Positions 26,580 through 34,415 of a stretch of DNA of 64,000 nucleotides are shown here, one piece after another; the stretch's first letter is position 1, and each line of letters starts with the position of its first letter. The DNA comes from Planctomycetota bacterium (GTDB lineage: Bacteria; Planctomycetota; UBA8742; UBA2392). Where the stretch lies: contig JADKGX010000001.1 of NCBI GenBank assembly GCA_016722065.1, positions 2,604,001 to 2,668,000 on the forward strand. The letters run 5' to 3'. Below the pieces are notes generated by a model. It saw only the letters and a list, made by a program, of their open reading frames with translations, had not been told where the DNA came from and did no database searches. The translations under genes and the position numbers were made by a program.

Positions 26580-26856
26580 ATCGAACTACTTATGCGAACG
26601 TGCGGGGACCACGTCAAACTCAGCTGACTGAAACTCCCTGTTTCTACCAAGAGCTCCATTCGCCCTGCTTCTGGGTGCTTCTGATGGTTAGGCAACTCTT
26701 CCGAAAGGTAGCGAACCGCCGACCGCGACGGTCTTCCCGCGCTCACAAATGGATGAAGCGACGAGAGGCTCTCGTGGCAGGCGTAAATTCTCCGGCCAGT
26801 TCCAAGAGTCTCTTCCATCCTGAGAGGCGCGAATGGAGCTACTGCACGGTCAACCC

Positions 26857-27363
26857 TTACTTGGAGTCTCCAACCTCGGGATTGAAGATGTACCGATAGA
26901 ATTTCCATGCGCCATCGATTTTCTTGACGATGAACACCTCTCGGTTGCGCTCTGTCCCCTTGGGCGTCTGACCCTTCGGAACGATCGTGCCGACCGACTG
27001 AGTGCGGATGAAGCCGAGGTTGCCGTCCAACTCCACCTCGAGAATCTCGAACTTCACGTTGAAATCCAGCTGGGATAGGAACTTCGCGTACAGCGCCACA
27101 ATGTCATCGACACCTGTCGCCGTGGGGAACGGCTGGCCGATAAAGACAGCATCGTCAGCGTACAGGCTCCTCACGAGGTCCACTTTGCCTTCATTCAGCG
27201 CACGCTGATAGTTCTGCAGCAAAGTGTGAATTTCTTTGTTCATGTTCTGTTCCTCCTGTGTTTTGTTCGCGCCCGTTGTGACGCTTCCTTGTGGAATTGA
27301 CGCGCATCCCCCGGCAACGGCCAGAAGGAGTAAGATGGTGGCAGCAGTGATCTTCACGCCCAT
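26857..27363 (-). CDS. SnoaL/NTF2-like lipoprotein with two in-frame starts
   Basis: 168 residues from ATG 27363 (site AGAGGAG). The first 20 residues are a lipoprotein signal with Cys in AVAGGC. A second in-frame ATG at 27243 has its own strong AGGAGG site 8 bases upstream and would give a 128-residue cytoplasmic form starting MNKEIHTLLQ. The body is a SnoaL/DUF4440-type cone fold (LQNYQRALNEGKVDLVRSLYADDAVFIG, EVFIVKKIDGAWKFYRYIFN). Substrate unknown. It is first in the island operon, divergent from marR, so MarR probably controls it. Confidence 0.8.
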   Translation of the reverse strand: MGVKITAATILLLLAVAGGCASIPQGSVTTGANKTQEEQNMNKEIHTLLQNYQRALNEGKVDLVRSLYADDAVFIGQPFPTATGVDDIVALYAKFLSQLDFNVKFEILEVELDGNLGFIRTQSVGTIVPKGQTPKGTERNREVFIVKKIDGAWKFYRYIFNPEVGDSK

Positions 27364-27474
27364 GTGTTCTCCTCTAGTAGGTCGGACCTGCGATCAGATC
27401 CACAAGGCAGCCCAAAAGCCCGGGTCATGCATTTCATCAGCAGCTTGCGACATGGGCGCACTCCGCCAAAGCCA

Positions 27475-27511
27475 TTGAACAGGAGAACACTAGAACTATA
27501 TTCCATGGAAT
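27475..27511 (+). promoter_or_regulatory. Predicted marR promoter with overlapping palindromic operator
   Basis: TTGAAC (27475-27480) and TATATT (27497-27502) are spaced by 16 bases and fit a sigma-70 promoter. The 12-base perfect palindrome ATTCCATGGAAT (27500-27511) overlaps the -10 and start site, the usual position for autorepression by a MarR dimer. marR starts at 27532 after AAAGGAG. Confidence 0.65.
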
Positions 27512-27531
27512 CTAGAAATTAAAGGAGAAGC

Positions 27532-27978
27532 ATGGAGACCGATTCTGCTGCACTGTTCAGCGATCTGATTCGGCTCGAGACGGAGTTGTGGAACGTGGTG
27601 GCTGCGCGCTTGCTGTCTGAGCACGGGCTGGAGCTAACCTGGTTTGAACCGATGCAGGTAATCGCCCGTGAGCCTGATTGCCGGGTGCATGATGTCGTGG
27701 AAGCGCTTTCGATCACCGTGGGTGGCGCAAGCAAGCTCGTCGACCGAATTGAGGCGGCCGGTTTTTGTCGGCGGCGGGAGAATCCGGCAGATCGCCGGTC
27801 GTCATTTATTGACCTAACCCCCAAGGGAAAGCAGCTACTGGCGGCAGCCTCGCGCACGTTCGCGAGAGAAGTTGAGCTTCGACTTCGTATCCCGTTGTCG
27901 CCTCGACGATTTCAGGAATTCGCTCGCACGATTCTGCATTTGCGGAGCGAACTCCAGGTACGACAGGTTCAAAAGTAA
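27532..27978 (+). CDS. MarR-family transcription regulator
   Basis: 148 residues, winged-helix dimer fold. The DNA-binding part is about 45-100 (CRVHDVVEALSITVGGASKLVDRIEAAGFC, RRENPADRRSSFIDLTPKG), which contains the wing motif ADRR. MarR proteins repress until a small phenolic or oxidant ligand binds. It diverges from the island operon and overlaps a palindrome, so it is likely its autoregulated repressor. ATG at 27532 has GGAG 5 bases upstream. Confidence 0.9.
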   Translation: METDSAALFSDLIRLETELWNVVAARLLSEHGLELTWFEPMQVIAREPDCRVHDVVEALSITVGGASKLVDRIEAAGFCRRRENPADRRSSFIDLTPKGKQLLAAASRTFAREVELRLRIPLSPRRFQEFARTILHLRSELQVRQVQK

Positions 27979-28166
27979 TCTGGCTGTCGTTGCCAATTGT
28001 GCCATCTTGGCAGAAATCGACGCCCAATCGGCCTGGTCGCCCAGAACCAACACCAGCAAGAAACGAGTCCTCATGTGACATCCAGGGCCTGTTCAATGGT
28101 GTTACAAAACAAACCAGCTGCCCTGCGACTATCTTCAAATGTGGATATCGTGATTAGGCCGTTAAG

Positions 28167-28212
28167 TTGACACGGAAGAGGTCACAGGTTCGAGTCCTGT
28201 ACGGTCCACCAC
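28167..28212 (+). repeat. attR: second copy of the 46-bp tRNA-Val 3' repeat
   Basis: Identical to 23684-23729. The bases just before it do not form the 5' half of a tRNA, so this is not a gene; it marks the right end of the island. Chromosomal sequence resumes at 28213. Confidence 0.9.
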
Positions 28213-28337
28213 CTTCCACTTCATGCTGGCAACAACGCACTGGCGTGCGCGCTGAGTTTGCTGGCGTTGTCTGCGCCTGGCGGTTCGGGCCAGCGGTCAC
28301 GCCTTGACACGCGCACGCGCGCACGCGAAATGGCGGC

Positions 28338-29984
28338 GTGTTCCATGTAATCACCAGCGTACTTGGCGGAATCGGCCTGTTTCTTCTGGGCATGATACTG
28401 TTGACGGACGGTCTGAAAGCGCTGGCCGGAAGTGCCTTGCGTGGCCTGCTGGCGAGGTACACCACAAACCGGTTCAGTGCCTGCGCAACGGGCGCTGCGA
28501 TCACGGCCGTTGTGCAGTCCAGCACCGCAACAACCGTCGCCACGGTAGGCTTTGTGTCGGCGGGACTGCTGCCTTTCAGCAATGCCATTGGTGTCGTGAT
28601 TGGCGCCAACCTGGGCACCACCAGCACCGGATGGTTGGTCAGCCTGCTGGGCCTGAAGCTGAACATTGGACAGTTAATGCTGCCGATCATCTGCGGCGGC
28701 GCCTTTCTTCGGCTGCTTTCCCGTGGCAAGGCCGCCCAGATAGGAACGGCATTGGCCGGCTTTGGCGTCATCTTTGTGGGCATTGACACGTTGCAGGGCG
28801 GTATGGCGGGCGTGGCTTCTGCCATCAACCCGCAAAGCTGGCCCGCGCCCACGATAGGCGGGCGGGCCCTGCTGATGCTGATAGGGCTGGTCATGACCGT
28901 GATCATGCAAAGCAGCAGCGCCGCTGTGGCCATGACGCTGACGGCACTGTCCAGCGGCGCCATCAGCGTCGACCAGGCAGCAGCCATGGTGATCGGCCAG
29001 AACGTTGGAACCACCGTGACAGCAGCCTTTGCAGCCATTGGCGGAAGTGCGCCGGCCAAGCGCACGGCACTGGCGCACGTGATTTTCAACGTGGTGACCG
29101 GCGTGGTGGCGTTTGCGACGCTACCGGCGTTTGTGTGGCTGACGACCGAGTTTGCAGAAGACCTGATGCACGGCGACCACGCCCTGACGATTGCGGCCTT
29201 TCACACCGCGTTCAATGTGGCTGGCGCAATGATTTTTCTGCCGATTACACCGTGGTTCGCTGCCCAGTTGGAAAAGCGCGTGAAACTGCGCGGTCCGCGA
29301 CTGACGCAACACCTGGATTCCTCGCTGTTACAGGTGCCTGCCGTAGCACTGGAGGCCGTGCGGCGCGTGTTGAAGGATATCGGGGCCACGCTGCTGTACG
29401 AACTGGCGCACACGCTGCGCAACGAACCTGCGGGCAAAGTGGCATTGAGGGAAATCGATACCGCACTGGATGAAACCCGGCACTTCCTGGGGCGCATCCC
29501 GCCGCCGGAAACGCAGGGTTTTGAGTTCATGCGCCAGATCTCCACGATACATGCCGTGGATCACCTGGAGCGCCTGGTGGTTGATTCCGTGGAGCCGCAA
29601 GCGCTGGAGGTTGTCCGCCGACAAGTCAACCTGCGTCACACTGCGATGGAACTTGCCACGCTGTCCGATGAGCTGGCCCAGCAGATTCAAAACCCCGAAC
29701 TCGAGCCCGATTCCGAGCGCGCCAAGGCGTTTTCTGCCAAGCTGGCCGAAGAACGTCGCACCGCCAGACCCGAGATTCTGGCCGCTACGGCCGCGCGCAA
29801 GATTGATGCCGACGAAGCCCTGGCCGAACTGGCTGCGCAACGCTGGCTGGACAGGCTGGCCTATCACGTGTGGCGCGCCAGCCATCACCTGCGCGAAATG
29901 ACACGCAAAGAAATGGCCGCAGCCCATACCAACTCCGCCGACGTTGGGCAGCCGTTGCCGCCAAAGCCGCCCGCTCAATCCTGA
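28338..29984 (+). CDS. Na+/phosphate cotransporter with C-terminal PhoU-like domain
   Basis: 548 residues. The start is GTG at 28338 (MFHVITSVLGGIGLFLLGM) with a poor ribosome site. Two inverted-repeat halves with the family signature QSSTATT (about 60) and QSSSAAV (about 190) span residues 1-310, giving about 8 helices. Residues 340-540 are a charged, all-helical PhoU-like domain. Imports phosphate (or another anion) with Na+. It lies immediately right of the island and would have been next to tRNA-Val before insertion. Confidence 0.9.
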   Translation: MFHVITSVLGGIGLFLLGMILLTDGLKALAGSALRGLLARYTTNRFSACATGAAITAVVQSSTATTVATVGFVSAGLLPFSNAIGVVIGANLGTTSTGWLVSLLGLKLNIGQLMLPIICGGAFLRLLSRGKAAQIGTALAGFGVIFVGIDTLQGGMAGVASAINPQSWPAPTIGGRALLMLIGLVMTVIMQSSSAAVAMTLTALSSGAISVDQAAAMVIGQNVGTTVTAAFAAIGGSAPAKRTALAHVIFNVVTGVVAFATLPAFVWLTTEFAEDLMHGDHALTIAAFHTAFNVAGAMIFLPITPWFAAQLEKRVKLRGPRLTQHLDSSLLQVPAVALEAVRRVLKDIGATLLYELAHTLRNEPAGKVALREIDTALDETRHFLGRIPPPETQGFEFMRQISTIHAVDHLERLVVDSVEPQALEVVRRQVNLRHTAMELATLSDELAQQIQNPELEPDSERAKAFSAKLAEERRTARPEILAATAARKIDADEALAELAAQRWLDRLAYHVWRASHHLREMTRKEMAAAHTNSADVGQPLPPKPPAQS

Positions 29985-30185
29985 TTTGCGGTTTGGCACA
30001 ACAGCCGGCCCTACATGCAAACCCGCACAATGCAACAAAGCCGGGGCACGAAATCTGCAAAATCCTGACACCCGCAGAGCCGGGGAGGCAGTCTTGCTGG
30101 TGAAGCAACACAAAACTGGATCAAACCAAAGAGGCACAACCCGCGGCCACACGCCCGGGTCCTGGACAAGAAAGCGGAGGGGACC

Positions 30186-30767
30186 ATGGAGTTCATCAAC
30201 AAGTTGAAACTGGCCGGAGTAACCATGCTGCTGGTCGCTGGCGGGGCCGTGCTGAGTGGCAATGCGCTGCACGCACAAGACAACGGCGGCGGTATCGCCG
30301 CCGGAAAGGGCGAAGCCCAGCGCGAGCCAAAGAAAGAAGGCGAAGCACGCCCGGCCGCCAAGCTGGAACAGCTGAAAAAGGAAGTCGCCGAACTGGAAAA
30401 GAAGCAGCAGCGCGTCAAGGAAATGGAAGACGGCGAGGAAAAGAAGAAGTACGAGGAAAAGATTGAAAGCCTGCTGAAAGAAAAGCGCGCCCAAGTAAAG
30501 GAACTGGAAGGCAAGGCCGACGAGCGCAAAGAAAAAGAAGGTGAAGTAAAGAAGGAAGTCAGCGAGAAAGAACGCCGCCACCAGGCCGAACTGGAAAAGA
30601 AACGCCGCGCCGAAGAGGAAAAGAAGAAGCGCGAAGCCGAAAAGAAGGAAGGCGGCAACGAAGCGGAACGCAAAGCCGCCCAAGAACGCGAGCGCAAGAT
30701 CCAGCAAGAGAAAGAGCGCAAAGCAGCTGAAGAACGCAAGCGCAAGGAGCAAGGCCAAGGCAAGTAA
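30186..30767 (+). CDS. Secreted Lys/Glu-rich coiled-coil protein
   Basis: 193 residues. It begins with a signal peptide (MEFINKLKLAGVTMLLVAGGAVLSGNALHAQ); ATG at 30186 has GGAGGGG upstream. After residue 50 nearly every residue is Lys, Glu, Arg, Gln or Ala with heptad spacing, so a long coiled coil or single alpha-helix is expected. No catalytic motif is seen. A structural or sequestering role in the periplasm is possible. A hairpin terminator follows. Composition is far from its neighbours but codon use is ordinary. Confidence 0.65.
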   Translation: MEFINKLKLAGVTMLLVAGGAVLSGNALHAQDNGGGIAAGKGEAQREPKKEGEARPAAKLEQLKKEVAELEKKQQRVKEMEDGEEKKKYEEKIESLLKEKRAQVKELEGKADERKEKEGEVKKEVSEKERRHQAELEKKRRAEEEKKKREAEKKEGGNEAERKAAQERERKIQQEKERKAAEERKRKEQGQGK

Positions 30768-30794
30768 GCCGTCACTGTTCGTCACTTCAAACAC

Positions 30795-30822
30795 AAGAAG
30801 CGCCGGGTTACCGGCGCTTCTT
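30795..30822 (+). terminator. Hairpin terminator after the coiled-coil gene
   Basis: A 12-bp perfect stem (AAGAAGCGCCGG with CCGGCGCTTCTT) and GTTA loop. It lies between two genes that face each other and works in either direction, though the T-run after it is modest. Confidence 0.85.
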
Positions 30823-30863
30823 CCGTTCTTGGGTCATAGAATTCGCAGTGCTGCCAATGCGTG

Positions 30864-31433
30864 CTACAAGCGGCCGTGGCCGATCTTGGCAAGTACGCGA
30901 TCCACGCTGGACAACAGTTTTTTCAGGCCAAACGGCTTGTGCATGATGTGCGCTGCGCCCTGGGCTAGAGCCTGGCGTTCCTGGTCGCTGCCGGACCCGC
31001 CGCCAACGGCGACAATGGTGGGCGGGCACGGCTGACCCGGCCTGACAGACAGCGTGGAAAGAAGGTTTTCAGCCCACTCGGTTTCCGTGGGCCATTCGAG
31101 AATCAGCAGGTCAAAGGCGCTTGCCCGCATGGCAACCCGTGCTTTCTGTAGGTTGCTGGTGCAGATCACGTTGTATCCGGCTCCTTCCAGCACCTCCTGC
31201 ATGAAAAGCGCAAGGTTGTCGCGTTGCTCGATAATCAGAATCGCTGGCGTCCGATTTCCAACGGATGGATTGGCGCGGGGCTCGGGCCCCCAAAGTTGGC
31301 GCCTGGGCAGTCGGCCACGGGTCATGGACCGCAACGGCCCGGACGGTCTTGGTGTCAGCGCCGATGGCGGATTGGCTGGCAACTCGTCCAGAGTGGGCGG
31401 CACTTCGCGACTTGGTTGCTGTTTTCTGTCCAT
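30864..31433 (-). CDS. Degenerate response-regulator receiver protein
   Basis: 189 residues. A Pro/Arg-rich N-terminal 60 residues precede a receiver-like domain (ILIIEQRDNLALFMQEVLEGAGYNVICTSNLQKAR onward). The normal acidic pair is EQ, and the phospho-acceptor Asp is replaced by Glu (DLLILEWPTETE), while the switch Lys is kept (MHKPFGLKKLL). It probably cannot be phosphorylated and may act as a fixed-state adapter. ATG at 31433 has GGAG 9 bases upstream. No kinase is adjacent. Confidence 0.78.
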   Translation of the reverse strand: MDRKQQPSREVPPTLDELPANPPSALTPRPSGPLRSMTRGRLPRRQLWGPEPRANPSVGNRTPAILIIEQRDNLALFMQEVLEGAGYNVICTSNLQKARVAMRASAFDLLILEWPTETEWAENLLSTLSVRPGQPCPPTIVAVGGGSGSDQERQALAQGAAHIMHKPFGLKKLLSSVDRVLAKIGHGRL

Positions 31434-31699
31434 AGGTGTCGCTCCGTTCAGCAGCAGGGCGTGCCGTTGCAACCTGCGGCGTGGTCAATCCGCAGCAAAT
31501 GGCTGGGCGCCAAGCCCAAGGGCAATCGCCAGTCAGGGGTTAATGTCCGCCGCTTAGGGGCTGGTTGCAGAAAAAATCAGCCCCGACCAGGCAAGATGTA
31601 GTAGTTCCATTTTCATTCACCCGACGTCGCTGGGGCGGACACTTACAGGTGGGCAAGGCTTTGGCGCCTGCGCGTCGGAGTCAGAAAAAGGGGCAAGAA

Positions 31700-32056
31700 T
31701 TGAGTTACACGAAGCTTGTGTTTCAGGCATCTGCGTGGCTGGAGGTCTACGACCCAAAGACGGGAAACATGGTGCTGAAGGCGGAAACTGCCGGGGTGAC
31801 CGAAGACGTGTTGTGTGAACTTCAGGTCGAACCGATTCCGGGTACCGAGCCAGTTCAGTACCTTTACTCGTGCTTGGCAATCAATTGCGGGGGCATCTGC
31901 AAGTTGCGCAAGCGAACCAGTCCAGTCGGAACGCTGTATTGGTGCGAATGCCAGCCTGGGCTGGCCAGCGCAAAAGCCAGCAAGCCCGGTACTAAGGCAA
32001 GTGCCAAGGCAAAAAAGAAGCCAGCCTCCAGGAAGCCGGCAAGAAAGAAGAAGTAG
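31700..32056 (+). CDS. Small Cys-containing protein with H1-like basic tail
   Basis: 118 residues from a TTG at 31700 preceded by AAGGGG. The first 80 residues look like a compact beta domain with four to five cysteines (CLAINCGGICKL, YWCECQPG). The last ~35 residues are almost only Lys, Ala, Ser, Pro and Arg, like histone H1 tails and the extension on GlmM. Could bind nucleic acid; function unknown. Earlier in-frame GTG/TTG codons exist but the sequence before 31700 does not look coding. Confidence 0.6.
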   Translation: MSYTKLVFQASAWLEVYDPKTGNMVLKAETAGVTEDVLCELQVEPIPGTEPVQYLYSCLAINCGGICKLRKRTSPVGTLYWCECQPGLASAKASKPGTKASAKAKKKPASRKPARKKK

Positions 32057-32122
32057 AAGTGACACTTGGAGTCATCCCTCGGAAACCGCTAAACTGCCCA
32101 TCAGGACACAAGGCGGTTTCCC

Positions 32123-33570
32123 GTGGGCGATTTCGAATCGATTGATCTGGAGTGCAGCAGGCGAGCCTGGGGCTTGGCCTATGCTCTGTTGCAGAACGCC
32201 GCCGATGCCGACGACGTGATGCAACTGGCCATGGTCGTGGCCTGGCGCCGCCAGGCACAGATTCCGGCAGAAACCTGGCCCTGGTTTGCGGCAGTTGTCG
32301 CGAACTGCGCCAGAAACTTCCGCCGGGGGGAATCACGCAAACGCGCCCGGGAGTCGATGCTGCAAAAGACCGTCCAATCCACCGCAGGCTATCAAGGCGC
32401 GGCATCGTCCATAGAAACGGACGAGCTGCGCGCCCTGTTGCTGCAAGCCCTGGCCAAGCTGCCCCCGAAGAACGCGAGGCTGTAGCCCTGTGCCATGTCG
32501 GTGGATTGACCCAGGCCCAGGCAAGCCAAACCACAGGCGTCAATCTGAACACGTTCAAGGCACGCGCCAGTCGCGGCCTGGCACGGTTGCGGGAAACACT
32601 GCAATCGCGCCCGGGCTCCGTGGAGGCCTACCTGACCAGCATGGCCATTCCGCTGCCGGCTGAAGGCGTGGAAGCAGCGTTGGCAAGGTGGCGCCAGGGG
32701 GCCGTAGGTGCTGCTACGCCGGGGCTCACATTGACGTCTTTGCCAGCGATTGCGGCACTGGCAGCAGCCATGGTTGCACTGCTGGCTGTGCTATGGCTGG
32801 CAATGGATGCTGGTGGTTTACAGGCAGAAGCCAACCCCAGGGCACCCCAGATTGCAGTGGAAAACACACTTCCGGTTGCTGGCACGCCGCCGGAGGCCGC
32901 GCAAGTGCCCACCGTCGTGCAGGACGGAAAACTGGGCGCCGATTCCGAAGTTGGTGGGGTTGTCGGTCGCGACAGCACGGATGCGTCGGCCACAATCGAT
33001 ACAGCTGAAGAGACACCGCAAAGCGCAGCCACGCGCCCCGCAGATACTTTGAATCCACCAGGGGCGCTTGCGCCGGGCTCGTTGCGGGTCAGGACCAGTT
33101 TCTATGAAAGCGGTGAACGCTACATGCAGTGGACGGAACTCGTGCAGACTACGGGCGCGATTCGTGTCGGTTCCTTTGCGGCCTACTTTCCAAGTGGTCG
33201 TGTCCAGGAAGTTGGCCAATACGTTCACGACAAGAAGGAAGGCACCTGGACCAAGTACTACGAAAATGGCGCCATGTTCTACCGTGGTGATTATCTTGAC
33301 GGCAGGCCTGAAGGCCCATGGATTTTTCACAGCGCAGAGGACCGCCCCGCAACGGAGGGGTCATACAAGAACGGCAAACGCGAGGGTCTGTGGCGCATGT
33401 TTCATGACAACGGCCAGATCAAGCGCAACATCACATACCAGGACGACCAGGCCGAAGGCCAAAGCATCGAGTTCGACGATCAAGGCCGCAAACGTCGCGA
33501 GACCCAGTGGCACGAGGGTGCAAGGGTCAGCCAACGCCAGTTTGACGAAAACGGCAACCTGGTCGAATGA
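32123..33570 (+). pseudogene. ECF sigma factor-TM-MORN repeat fusion, interrupted by a frameshift
   Basis: Start GTG 32123 gives sigma region 2 (AWGLAYALLQNAADADDVMQLA, WFAAVVANCARNFRR). At 32462-32466 a run of five C is one base short: frame one reads LAKLPPKNARL and stops, while the other frame continues with EREAVALCHVGGLTQAQAS, NTFKARASRG of sigma region 4, then a membrane helix (AAMVALLAVLWLAM, near 32780) and several MORN_2/YwqK-type repeats (GTWTKYYENGAMFYRGDY, GPWIFHS, GLWRMFHDNGQIKR) to the stop at 33570. Corrected length is 482 residues. This is a membrane-tethered sigma factor with an outside repeat module, unusual outside Planctomycetota and similar phyla. The shift may be an assembly error, phase variation or a true lesion. 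Confidence 0.78.
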
Positions 33571-33719
33571 GCCTGCAAGGCTTCATGATTCCCTGATGTT
33601 TGACCTTGCCAGCCACCGTGGGGCCCCCGGCTTGGCTGTCGTGTTGATTGAACGATCGCGCTTTCAGCCCTGTTTGTGCCCCAGGGCGAAATCAAATGCC
33701 GCTGGGAGAGGACTGTTGC

Positions 33720-34322
33720 ATGGCCGATTTTCAGCAATGGATTCGGTCTGTAGTGGCGGGCGACCTGCTTGTGGTGCGTCGCATGCTGAAGTCTGACCCT
33801 TCCCTGGCAACACAAGTTTGCAAGCAAGGCGCAACTCGCCAGAAAAGTCGCGAGTATTTCTTTGAGTCGATTGGCCACTACATGTACGCCGGCGACACAG
33901 CGCTGCACATGGCCGCAGCGGCGCACAATGCGGCGATGATCGAGTTGTTGCTCAAAGCGGGTTCGGACATCGAAGCGACGAACCGGCGCGGGGCTACGGC
34001 GCTGCATTACGCTGCGGACGGCGACCCTGGCGGCAAAGGCCGAGGTGCCAAAGCACAGGCCGACGCGATTTCCGTTTTGTGCCAATCAGGGGCGAATGTC
34101 GAAGCCCGCACTAAAGACGGCGTATGTGCGCTGCATCGTGCGGTGCGCACGCGTTGCTCGCTGGCCGTGGCGGCGCTGCTGGCAGCGGGTGCCGATCGAA
34201 ACGCCCGTAACAAGAACGGAAGCACGCCCCTGGATCTGGCCAAACGCACCACCGGCCGCGGCGGAAGCGGCACGCCAGAGGCCAAACTGGAGCAAACGGC
34301 GATTCTGAAGCTGTTGGCCTGA
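33720..34322 (+). CDS. Ankyrin-repeat protein
   Basis: 200 residues. ATG at 33720 follows GAGAGGA. Three to four ankyrin repeats are visible: GDTALHMAAAAHNAAMIELL, GATALHYAADG, GVCALHRAVRTRC and NGSTPLDLAKRT, with the LLLKAGSDIEA and LLAAGADRNAR helices. There is no signal peptide. Ankyrin domains mediate protein binding; the partner is unknown. A spacer of basic residues interrupts the middle repeat (GGKGRGAKAQ). Confidence 0.83.
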   Translation: MADFQQWIRSVVAGDLLVVRRMLKSDPSLATQVCKQGATRQKSREYFFESIGHYMYAGDTALHMAAAAHNAAMIELLLKAGSDIEATNRRGATALHYAADGDPGGKGRGAKAQADAISVLCQSGANVEARTKDGVCALHRAVRTRCSLAVAALLAAGADRNARNKNGSTPLDLAKRTTGRGGSGTPEAKLEQTAILKLLA

Positions 34323-34415
34323 TCGGGCTTGTGCCCGCAATTGGCGGTAATTCCTTGCGACCAGCGTGCTGATGGGTTATTTGCGTTGGGTCACAGCACT
34401 CCGGAGATTTGCCGC

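Larger units (their letters stand above)
23684..28212. mobile_element. Genomic island inserted at the 3' end of tRNA-Val
   Basis: A 46-bp perfect direct repeat, from the tRNA anticodon loop to one base past CCA, bounds 4483 bp (one repeat plus cargo). This is the classic product of tyrosine-recombinase insertion that restores the tRNA at one end. Cargo: MDR oxidoreductase, truncated SDR, LtrA, SnoaL-like lipoprotein and MarR regulator. No integrase, transposase or mobilisation gene is present in the interval, so it is either a remnant or was moved by an enzyme supplied in trans. Its codon use and lower GC differ from the surrounding genes. Confidence 0.8.

Noticed and set aside
23778..28105. 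Shared TGGTGTTACA near both island ends
   Set aside because: A 10-base match on each side could be a recombinase arm site, but it is too short to separate from chance.
28167..28212. A second tRNA-Val gene
   Set aside because: Only the 3' half is present; the preceding bases cannot form the acceptor, D or anticodon 5' strands.
28154..29089. A 311-codon minus-strand frame across the right att site and the phosphate transporter
   Set aside because: Shadow of the transporter; it contains the tRNA repeat and has no domain.
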